Positions 56,000 to 64,000 of a DNA stretch of 64,000 nucleotides are shown here, in pieces. Positions within the stretch are counted from its first letter, which is position 1. Each line of letters starts with the position of its first letter. Source of the DNA: Myrmaecium sp. VS I D KN 1 (taxonomy: Eukaryota; Ascomycota; Dothideomycetes; Valsariales; Valsariaceae); assembly GCA_019775845.1 (NCBI GenBank), contig JADQAV010000003.1:372001-436000 (forward strand), in the 5' to 3' direction. The notes beneath the pieces were generated by a model that made no database searches, was not told the origin of the DNA, and saw nothing but the letters and a program-made list of their open reading frames with translations. The position numbers were made by a program, and so were the translations under genes.

Positions 56000-56936
56000 G
56001 GTTGGTTGATGGGTATGTACTTACATGTCTTGGGCTGGGTTGGGTTGGCGTTCTGACATTTCCTTTTCTTTTCTTTGCTCTTTCCTTCTGTCATTTTTGG
56101 CTGGTCGTTGGTCGGCTCTTTTTCTTACCACGTCGTTGACCTCTGTGGCGTCCACTATAGATTTGCTAACACATGGATTCGTTCTTCCTTCGGTTGATGT
56201 CGACCATGACGACGCTTTTGTTTATCTTCTCTTTTCCTTATTGTCCCGATTTGTTTGCTTGTTTACCTAACCCCTCCATTTCTCCTCTCTGTGCTCTCTC
56301 TCCTAGTCCGAGATGTCACATCAACTTCCTATCTTTCTCTGTCAGAATGATTCAGGATTCGTCTTCTCACTCTTTGTTTGCATGTGAAAGCTCTGAGGAA
56401 GATGAGGGAGGAGAGAGGATTGGTGGCCGAGCAAGTCAGGCAGGTCATCGAATCCTGGACATCCCGCTGCTTCATTTCCATCGGTGACGGCTAGTGACAG
56501 ACAGGTCACCATGGTCTTCTCATATCACAGTTTTCAAGTTGGTCTTGTATTGGTACGTTCTTATTCAGAGCGCGCACGTGCTTCTTCATATATGCGCCGT
56601 CACCATCGGCCTTTCGCAACCAATGGGGCAGAATGGATGGGAAGTAGCGGTCGCGGAAGTGTCCCGTCACATCCATACATTTACAGTCACAATCACCATT
56701 AGCGCGATACACGTCCCCCAAATGATGCAGAAGGAAAGCAAAAGCATTTCGCACCTTCACTTGCAACCTGAACCGTACCATCTTCCCTGGTCCTCAGTCG
56801 CAAAGTTGGCCAAAGTGTCGATTAGGAAGTTTATTGCACACTTCTCCTTACTTTCGCAACCTCGCTCTCGCGTCTGCAGCGTTTCGCACAACCACGGTCA
56901 CGGGACCTCTAGCCTCTCCGGACTCCCTCTGGAAAG
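56000..56936. other. Intergenic
   Basis: Pyrimidine-rich at 56050-56350. Open frames here lack domains. No gene supported. Confidence 0.55.
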
Positions 56937-58175
56937 ATGGATCTCAACTTTGTCTTCCCTCCTAGGACGGATGCAGAGGATCAGTTGGTCTCATGTCAGA
57001 GCACGACGCCATCTATCACCATCTCATCTGAAGAAGCTTCCAAGGTCAGGGACAGAGACAACACCTTCCGTACCCTCGATGAACCCAACATTTTCAAGAA
57101 CAGCGGCCAGCACACTTTCACGGCGACCATTTCCACCCTCCGTCACGGACGCAAGATCCCCCTTGCCCAGCCTGTTCACGACGGTGAACCTCACCCCTTG
57201 ACGCACGCCTACGCTGCATCTACATCAACCCTCCTCACCGTCCCTGAGCACGAGGAACACGATGAGCACAAGGATCAAGAAAAACAGACAAAGCAGCGTA
57301 CCACCCGCCTCGCCGCTCGCGCCCGCGACGCCGCCTATGCCCGTCAACTGCTCACTACGACCGCCGCGCAGCTGCAGCGCGCTCGCGCTCGCGCCGGTGC
57401 CGGTGCCAGCGCCAACGATGACATCGAAGAGACAGACAATGAGACAGCAAGTCGCCGCATGAGCTTCCCTTCTGGCATCAGCATCGGCAACATCACCGAG
57501 CGCCCACAGACGCTGTCACACAGCCGTACCGTCTCCACATGGAGCACGCTGGCCCCCAGCATCATGACCCCCACCGGTGTCCCAACCCCCACTGGCACCG
57601 TCACCGGCGCAGGCACGCCCAAAAAACGCGAGAAATTCACCCCCCTCCGCCGTCCCCGGCGTCGTGCGCAGTCGCAAGCGGCTGCTGACAACAACAGCAT
57701 GATCACGACGGGCTGGCGCAAAGGGCATCGACGTGGATTGAGCCATCACGGTCTCATGTCTCCGCCGCCTGCGCCACCTCCGACTCCGGCTTCTGCTGGA
57801 GCTTTTCAGCACCGCCGCAACCGCAGCAGTTTGGCGCGGATCTTCATGCTGCCTTTTTCTTCTGCCAGGGTGGCGAAGGAGGTCGAGGGCGGAAAGGCAG
57901 AGGTGAAGGTGCCGATGCCGTTGGTGAGCGCGGCGGTTCGTGAGGCGCGTGAGAGGGAGGGGTGGGATTATTTCTTGGGTGGGGGTTGGGTGGGTGTTGA
58001 TGATGATGTTTGTGATGTGCATGATGGGGAGGAGAGGGCTGCTGGGGGTGTTGAGGATGAGGAGGGAGAGGCCAAGGAGGAGTGGCATCTGGGTGTGAGG
58101 GGGAGGATGAGGGTTTGTGGTGCTGATCTTGCTGATGAGTATGAGGAGGGTGATGGAGAGGAGGAGGAGAGGTAG
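56937..58175 (+). CDS. Hypothetical disordered protein, 412 aa
   Basis: Single ATG-started frame with no recognised domain. The N-terminal 80 residues look ordered in places (MDLNFVFPPRTDAEDQL, HTFTATISTLRHGRKIPLAQP). A helix-prone Arg/Ala stretch follows (TTRLAARARDAAYARQLLTTTAAQLQ), then Ser/Thr- and Arg-rich regions with motifs that look like basic phosphosites (RRMSFPS, HRRGLSHHG, HRRNRSSLARI). The C-terminal 100 residues turn acidic (DDDVCDVHDGEE, EEGDGEEEER). No signal peptide or membrane helix. Composition and codon use fit a real fungal protein; function unknown. Confidence 0.65.
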   Translation: MDLNFVFPPRTDAEDQLVSCQSTTPSITISSEEASKVRDRDNTFRTLDEPNIFKNSGQHTFTATISTLRHGRKIPLAQPVHDGEPHPLTHAYAASTSTLLTVPEHEEHDEHKDQEKQTKQRTTRLAARARDAAYARQLLTTTAAQLQRARARAGAGASANDDIEETDNETASRRMSFPSGISIGNITERPQTLSHSRTVSTWSTLAPSIMTPTGVPTPTGTVTGAGTPKKREKFTPLRRPRRRAQSQAAADNNSMITTGWRKGHRRGLSHHGLMSPPPAPPPTPASAGAFQHRRNRSSLARIFMLPFSSARVAKEVEGGKAEVKVPMPLVSAAVREAREREGWDYFLGGGWVGVDDDVCDVHDGEERAAGGVEDEEGEAKEEWHLGVRGRMRVCGADLADEYEEGDGEEEER

Positions 58176-58732
58176 GTTGGTTGGTGTGTTGGCACATACC
58201 TTACCACCGTCCCCGGTTTGGCACCGGGGTGGGTTTGATGTCGATGATTCGGTTTCGACGACATGGTTCGGTTTCGATGTCGACGTCGATGGTTCGGTGT
58301 GCTGTTGTGTGGAATGATTCTTGAGAAGGAGGAGAATGATGGGAGAGAGGCTGCGGCGAGGGTTTTCATCTGGCGGTCGGTCACGACGACATTGGTGGTG
58401 GTCTGGTCTGGTTTGTTGTGTCCTGTGGGATGGTGTGTGTGGTCTTGTGGGTTCCTTTCTTTCCCTTCTTTTTTTCCATCCCTTCTTTCTTTCTTTCCTT
58501 TATTCCTTCTTCTCCGGTGGTGCACTTCTCCGATGGTGGACGACGATGGAGTACAGGCGTGCGGCGGTATCCTCCTCTTTCTTTTCCTTTCTTTTTTTCT
58601 TTCTTCCTGTCTTTCCTCTTCCCCATTTCTCATGTTCTCCCCTTTCCTTTTTCTTCCCCATCCTTTCTCACTTATTCTTTTCACTTTCGTTTTTTTTTTT
58701 TCCGAACGGATGGTCAGCCGAGGAGGATCGGG

Positions 58733-58835
58733 ATCGGTTTCGGTTTCGGTTTCGGTGTCGGGTTCGGTTTCGGGTTCGACTTGGGATTCGACTCGACTCG
58801 ACTTCGGCTCGCACTGAACTCGACGGGCCGCGACT
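58733..58835 (+). repeat. TCGGTT/TCGACT degenerate hexamer array
   Basis: Imperfect six-base units beginning as TCGGTT, drifting through TCGGGT and GTTCGAC to GACTCGACTC. It looks like one expanding array with point drift. Confidence 0.8.
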
Positions 58836-59027
58836 CGACGTGATCCTCTCCTATATTCTCTTTTCTTTTTCTTCTTTCCTTCTTCCTTTCGTGGATTGGA
58901 TCCTGAGGTCTTTTTAATCTTCATCTTTTTTTCCTTCTATGCCTGGGTCTCCTTTGATATACCCCCTTTTTCTTTCCTCCCTGTCCTCTTCTCCATTATG
59001 GACGATAGCTGAGATATAAGATCAAAC

Positions 59028-59069
59028 AATGCCATACCATACATACCATACCATGCCATGCCATGCCAC
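59028..59069 (+). repeat. CCATA/CCATG pentamer repeat
   Basis: Short tandem pentamers first as CCATA then CCATG. Confidence 0.8.
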
Positions 59070-59461
59070 ACAGAGTATTCCCATGACCAAGAATGCTCCA
59101 TCCATTGGGTACGCTGGTAGTATCAGCAGCTTTTCAACAGCTTTAGCAGCAGCCTTGTTCTTAGACAGATCAGCCCCTGCTCCCTCGACCAATCGCGTAC
59201 AAAAAACTAACAAGAAAGGGAGAGAGAATGCAACGCACAGTAACGACCCCAAGAAACCGAGAGAGAAAAAACATCGTTAGTAAAAAAGAAAATCTTTTCG
59301 TTGCCAAAAGAAGAATACCATCGTAATCCCACATGCCCTCCCTCGACCCCTTCTCCGTTTCGGTCCCGGGTATAGATCTTTTTCACTTCTCACCCTTCCA
59401 TCTCCACTCCTCCACCTCCACCACTTTTCTCCTCCGCTCAAGTCCCCTTCCCTTAACACTC

Positions 59462-61088
59462 CTACACGCTGATCGTCTTGAACACGCTGCAGGAAAAAAA
59501 GAAAAAGTTAGCAAACCGCACATCGATCATCAAGAGCGAGAGAGAAAGGAAAAAAGAAAGAAAAATGACATACCCAAACCCACTCCCCCCCGTCGCCAGC
59601 AGGGCGCCCGGGATCTGCGGATGCCAATGCGCCTCCTTCACCTGCTCCATGTAATGCACGAACAGCAGCTGCGGCGGGACATCCTGGACCCCCGCCGTAT
59701 CGCGGCTCTCCTCGTCATCCAGCTCGACCGCCAGATCCCACAGGGTGAGCGTGTTGTCGCCCGCGCAGACGGCGACGATGCTGTCGTCGGTGGGATGCCA
59801 CTCGACGCTGGTGATCTGCTCCTTGTGGAAGTCAAACGAGGCGACGGGGGACGGCGGCTTCGGTTGCCCCCCGGCGCCAGCCGGCTTCCACTGCCGCAAG
59901 TCCCACACGGCCCAGGTGCCGGCGTCGTCGCCGGAGGCGAGGAGGTGCTGGGTCTGGCGGGACCAGGAGAGGACGTTGACGTCGGTGCGGGAGACCTGGA
60001 CGCTGACGGCGGGGGTGCGGGACTTGCTGCGGGCGTCCCAGACCCGGACGGTGCCGTCGGTGGAGGCGGAGGCGAAGACGTGGCGCTCCGAGGGCGACCA
60101 CTGGAGCTCCTCGACCGTGCCGGCGTGGCCGGTGAAGGGGGTGGTGTCGGTGACGAAGCCGCCGCCCTGGGTCCGCGTCGTGGCGAAGATCTTGCCGGAC
60201 ACGTCGCCCGTGAGCAGTTTGCCCTCCGGGATCAGCGGGGACCAGTCGAGCGCGAAGCCCTCGGTGGATTTGTGCGCGCGGATCGTGCAGACGGGCTTGT
60301 TTTGCTGCGGGGTGATGGTGGTGCCGGGGGTGTCGAAGGCGGTCAGGTGCGGGGTGATGTCGTGGATCAGCACGGCGCCGGACTCGGTCATGGAGGCTGT
60401 GAGCGTCGTCGGGAACTTGGAGGAGTTGGCCTGGGGCGCTTGGTGCATGCGGATGCGGTTCGTGCAGGAGGTCATGGGGATGGACTTGGTCTCGAGGATG
60501 GGGTCGGACTCGTCGTCCGAATCGTCTTCCTCCTCGTCCGAGTCCTCGTGGTTCATCTTGCTCAGCGCGCTCATCTTCATCACCAGCAGCTCGTTCTCCT
60601 TCTCGTGCCCGCTTGCGGCCTGCGTGCCGCCCACGGCGTAGACGGTGGCGGGGAAGGATTTGCGGTCGTTTCCGAGCAGATCGGGCACGATGTCGCACGA
60701 TAGACACGGCCAGGTCGTCTCGAGGGTGTGGAGCATTTGATATGTCGAGAGATCGGGCGCGAGAGTTTCGCCTGCGGAGAGCTTATGCCGGCCGGGGATG
60801 AATGTGTCCTGCTTGTCCAACTCCATGGCTATGGGCGCGCCGTTAGCTGTGAATGTCTCTGCAGACAGCCGTCCCATGTTTGTACGAACCCTCCCGTTCC
60901 TCCGCCTCACGCTCTTCATCCGGTCTGCCATCCACGCCTGCCTCGAAAATCTCATCTTCGCTCTCGAATTCGTCCTCAAACTCGTCCTCGAACTCCCCCA
61001 CCTCGTCTTCGGCGATCTTTAGCGGCCGGTCGCCGTGCTTCAGCGACTCCCACTCCTTCTCATCTTGCTCGGCCGATCGCTTGGACAT
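59462..61088 (-). CDS. RRB1: Glutamate-rich WD-repeat protein (RRB1/GRWD1)
   Basis: Ribosome-assembly chaperone that in yeast binds ribosomal protein L3 in the nucleolus. Three exons. Exon 1 (61088 to about 60890) is strongly acidic (EFEDEFEDEFESEDEIFE). The long exon 2 holds the WD40 propeller: the N-terminal WPCLSCDIVPDLLG, a second acidic loop (NHEDSDEEEDDSDDESD), then blades with TEGFALDWSP, HAGTVEELQWSPSERHVFASASTDGTVRVWDAR, DVNVLSWSRQTQHLLASGDDAGTWAVWDLR and QITSVEWHPTDDSIVAVCAGDNTLTLWDL. A last exon of about 25 bp supplies VFKTISV and the stop; without this splice the frame runs on into 34 unrelated residues. The first intron starts with the uncommon GTTCGT. Divergent from Spg1. Confidence 0.95.
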
Positions 61089-61655
61089 GGTGATTCGGTG
61101 CTAATTGTTGGTCCTTCGTGGTGGTGAGGAACGTTCGGCCGTGAGCGGGCACGAGTGAATGGAGAGGGAGTGGAGTTTGGGAATATTTTTTGGCCAGGCA
61201 CGCCAGGCATCCGGGGTCCCGACTCAGGGTTTGCAGTGTTTGCAGCGAAGCTCTGACATCGCGGGCGCCCGAGCGCGTGCGGCCTCCGCCACTCACGAAG
61301 CATCCCACTTCCCCCAAACAACTGGAAGTCCGAGTGTTTGCTCAGCTCCTCCGCTCCGGGAACCCCGTGAGAGAATCCGTTTCATCCTTGTCCGCACGAC
61401 TCCCGCCGCGACCTCACTTTCCGCCTGGTCCAAGCCTCCACCCCCGGACTTGGCTCGTCCTCTCTGACAACATCATACGCTGCCCGCTCTCGACGCGTCT
61501 GTCGCCGTCATCGAACATCCAAGCGGTCAAGGGAACCCCTCCGCGCTTGCTCCCGATCTCCCGCACGATTCGCTGTCCACATATATTCATCCCATCCGTG
61601 CGAGTCAGCAGTAGCTCCGACGCGCTCATAATCGCAAGCCCTCACACACCTGGCC
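61089..61655. other. Shared divergent promoter region RRB1/SPG1
   Basis: 567 bp between two divergent start codons. Open frames overlap but show no domain. Probable promoters and 5' UTRs of both genes. Confidence 0.6.
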
Positions 61656-62894
61656 ATGGACCTTCACGGAGGTGACACCGTGCTCCCCGGAGCCGAAGAG
61701 CATGGACCCCCGGCCGCGGACGAGCAGGTGTATGAGGCGAAGCATACGGATCACCCGACGGAGGACGTTGATGACAGTCAGAACACCACCCTCACTCAAT
61801 CGGCAATCGCACCACCACCCGAGCTGTATAACCCGAGCTTCAACAGGGACCCTCCCACGGCCGAGCGACCCACAACATCATACTCCGACACAGGCTTCAA
61901 CCGCTCATACTCGAATTCGGTCGATCATGGCTCGAATTACTCGCCGTTCGCGCATCAGGCCGATGCGGAGACACCACCCCGCTTCGGGCACAGCGGACAT
62001 CAGGACCGCCCATCGTCGCGGCCAGGCTCTGGACTCGGAGGACCTCGTTATCCTCAGTCGGAGGGCACGAGCCGCTCGGTGACGTACCAGGAGCAGAACC
62101 AACGGTCGTCTCAACTGTCCGAGGCAGCAGCGAACTCCACGGTGGTCATCAAGGTTGGCATGGTTGGTGATGCGCAGATCGGCAAAACAAGCTTGATGGT
62201 CAAGTACGTGGAGGGTAGCTGGGATGAGGATTACATTCAGACATTGGGTATGCTGTGACGGAGGCATTCTACGTCTATATGGTATGCTGACGACAGGCAG
62301 GTGTTAATTTCATGGAGAAGACCATCTCGATCCGCAATACGGAAATCACTTTCTCCATCTGGGATCTGGGTGGGCAGAGAGAGTTCGTGAACATGCTTCC
62401 TCTCGTCTGCAACGATGCCGTCGCCATCCTGTTCATGTTCGACCTCACCCGCAAGAGCACGCTTAACTCCATCAAGGAGTGGTACCGCCAAGGACGAGGA
62501 TTCAACAAGACGGCGATTCCTTTCCTGGTCGGAACGAAGTATGACCATTTCGTCAACTTCCCGCGGGAGGAGCAAGAGGAGATCTCGAACCAGGTAAGCC
62601 GGAGGACGCCGCGTCTTGCTGATGTTGGAAACCGTAGCTAAACTGTCGCAGGCCAAGCGATTCGCGAAAGCAATGAAAGCGAGCTTGATCTTCAGCAGCA
62701 CCAGCCATAGCATCAACGTCCAGAAGGTTCGTCCCCCGTCCGTTTGCAGCTCAATCTGCTCGGTCGACCATGCTAACGCGCGTCAACCTACACAGATCTT
62801 CAAGATCGTCCTCTCCAAAGCCTTCGACCTCCGATGCACCATCCCCGAAATCGTCAACGTCGGGGAGCCGCTGCTTCTCTATCAAAACGTGTGA
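61656..62894 (+). CDS. SPG1: Septation GTPase Spg1/Tem1
   Basis: Ras-like GTPase that triggers the septation initiation/mitotic exit network at the spindle pole body. Four exons starting at 61656. The first about 157 residues are a polar, Pro/Ser-rich extension ([18 protein letters not shown]) absent from yeast Spg1 and Tem1. The G domain follows: P-loop [21 protein letters not shown], switch I region [17 protein letters not shown], switch [16 protein letters not shown] (Gly-Gly-Gln), and the guanine-specificity words VGTKYD (Thr-Lys-x-Asp) and SSTSHSIN. The protein ends [21 protein letters not shown], diagnostic for the family. No C-terminal CaaX box, as usual for this group. Confidence 0.96.
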
Positions 62895-63911
62895 TGAGAG
62901 TAGACGGCGGGAAAGCTAGGTGAGCGTGTGTCTTGGATCAGTATAGGAAGAGAGAGAAAGAGAGAGCATTTCCGGCGATGGCGCGTCCACGGCGTGTGGT
63001 TGTCCAGTTCTTTTTCTTGGACATTTGGGAAAGCAATTCGAGGGGGAATCTCCATTGGCAGGGTTTGACCGGGGTTCTTTTTTCTCTCTCTGCTTTTTCT
63101 TGTTTTGCATGGGAAAAAGGCGATCTTTTTGATTTTCTTCCCTCGTGGGTTTTTTGTGACATTACCTTTTTCTTTCCTTCTTGGTCTCTTTCTCTTCTTT
63201 TTTTCTCCTTTCCATCCCCTCTTCGCTCCCATCTTGGAAAGCTTCCTGGGAGAGACGGGGTGAGGTCCGACTCTCGTTCCTTATGCTGGTGGACGGTTAA
63301 GCTGGTTGGTGCAGGTACCTTGCGTACCTTGTGGGAAGGACTGGTCTTCTGGTTTGCGGGTCGGCGCAAGAAGCTTGACAGCTGGTGATAGCGCGAAAGT
63401 AGAAGCTTCGTGACAATAATATTCCATGATTACCACACGTAAAGTCGAGGAGTAGTGAGTAGTACGCTCCCCCTCAGCGAGCGTGTGTTTCTATTTATCT
63501 CCCATGGCAGGGCTTTATTTAAGGCTGGCCCTCGGGGCTGCAGCAACCGACCTTGAGTTAGCGCAATGCGGGGGGCACCCGGACCGCCGAAACAGCCGAA
63601 CCTAGAAAAAAAAGTTGCCCGGGCATCCTCAAGATCACCGTCCACATCATCATCCATCACTCTTCGTGAAACCCTCTCCCCTCCTCTCAACCTCAACGCC
63701 CGAAAAAAACCGAGCCTTCTCTTTCTCCCGGGCCGCTCCTTTCTTCCCTGCCTTCTCTCTCCTCGCCACGCGGCGACACTACTACCGTACCACAGAGACA
63801 AACGCACGCACACCGACTCCTCCTCCTACCTTGAAGAAGAAAGAACACGCGACGCGACACCACCAAGAACGCGAACGAAAACCGAAAAAGACAAAGGAAA
63901 AAGGAAACACG
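62895..63911. other. Intergenic and long 5' leader of the next gene
   Basis: Pyrimidine-rich near 63070-63220. The last 400 bp are probably the promoter and 5' UTR of the partial gene, with A- and CACA-rich sequence just before its ATG. The open frame on the minus strand here is not supported. Confidence 0.55.
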
Positions 63912-64000
63912 ATGGCACCGCGTGGCCGAGGACGGGGACGCGGCGGCCGCGGAGGAGCAGCCGGAGCAGCAGGAAGCGCATCAACCGACCGACCCGCAGC
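63912..64000 (+). CDS. Partial RG-rich protein, 5' end only
   Basis: An ATG opens a frame that runs off the window after 29 codons. It starts MAPRGRGRGRGGRGG, then Ala/Gly/Ser. An RGG-type head is seen in RNA-binding, ribosomal-assembly and chromatin proteins, so the family cannot be told. An A-rich stretch just before the ATG fits a fungal translation start. Confidence 0.7.
   Translation, partial: MAPRGRGRGRGGRGGAAGAAGSASTDRPA

Larger units (their letters stand above)
58176..59461. other. 1.3 kb intergenic simple-sequence region
   Basis: Pyrimidine-rich on this strand (58450-58700), then the TCGGTT array and ATACC/ATGCC pentamers. Long frames on both strands are low-complexity and not supported as genes. 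The right end is the 3' region of RRB1. Confidence 0.6.

Noticed and set aside
59333-60703. 456-codon open frame on the plus strand
   Set aside because: It lies antisense to RRB1; its His/Gly/Val/Asp-rich make-up is the complement of GC-biased WD codons and contains no domain.
63430-63813. 127-codon minus-strand frame
   Set aside because: Lies in the probable promoter and leader of the RG-rich gene; no domain and unusual composition.

Overview
This is nuclear DNA of a filamentous ascomycete (Pezizomycotina). Genes lie on both strands and carry short GT-AG introns of about 40-290 bp, and nearly all the recognisable proteins are ascomycete types: a GEP4 phosphatase, an IRC6-like protein, PRM10, an 8-cysteine CFEM protein, a two-domain FEX fluoride exporter, an Spg1/Tem1 GTPase and a Cps1-like GT2 synthase. 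I cannot name the species. I saw no recognisable transposon, LTR element, virus copy, CRISPR array or rRNA.

Layout. 1-5.6 kb: a doubtful small gene, then GEP4, SmD3 and an IRC6-like gene. 6.1-20 kb is an accessory-looking island: two Arp1-N-domain amidase paralogues (11 exons and 4 exons) enclose an MFS transporter, a CorA-like membrane protein and a 1073-residue NLR-type protein (alpha/beta hydrolase, NB-ARC, TPR). 20-24.4 kb: a small acidic protein, a CmcJ/NvfI-type oxidoreductase and a GT2 polysaccharide synthase that converges on it. 25.5-28.4 kb: PRM10-like ThrE transporter, followed by a 5.5 kb stretch with no gene I can support. 34-36.4 kb: CFEM receptor-like protein with two upstream ORFs. 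37.5-47.3 kb: transketolase, FEX1, uracil phosphoribosyltransferase, a U2 snRNA gene and translin. 47.7-52.2 kb: two GPI-anchor enzymes (PIG-F/Gpi11 and PIG-L/Gpi12) around a small secreted protein. 54-58.2 kb: an NCS1 permease and a disordered hypothetical protein. 59.5-64 kb: an RRB1/GRWD1 WD-repeat protein, an Spg1/Tem1 GTPase and the 5' end of an RG-rich protein running off the window.

Genes that work together: uracil phosphoribosyltransferase and the NCS1 permease both suit pyrimidine salvage; PIG-F and PIG-L are two steps of GPI-anchor assembly in the ER; SmD3 is part of the Sm ring that sits on the U2 snRNA encoded 42 kb away. Gene models were built by hand: exon joins were checked for GT-AG (or GC-AG) borders and for reading frame. 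The two observations I rate highest are the U2 snRNA gene with an altered loop I, which a protein-only annotation would miss, and the NLR/twin-amidase island.
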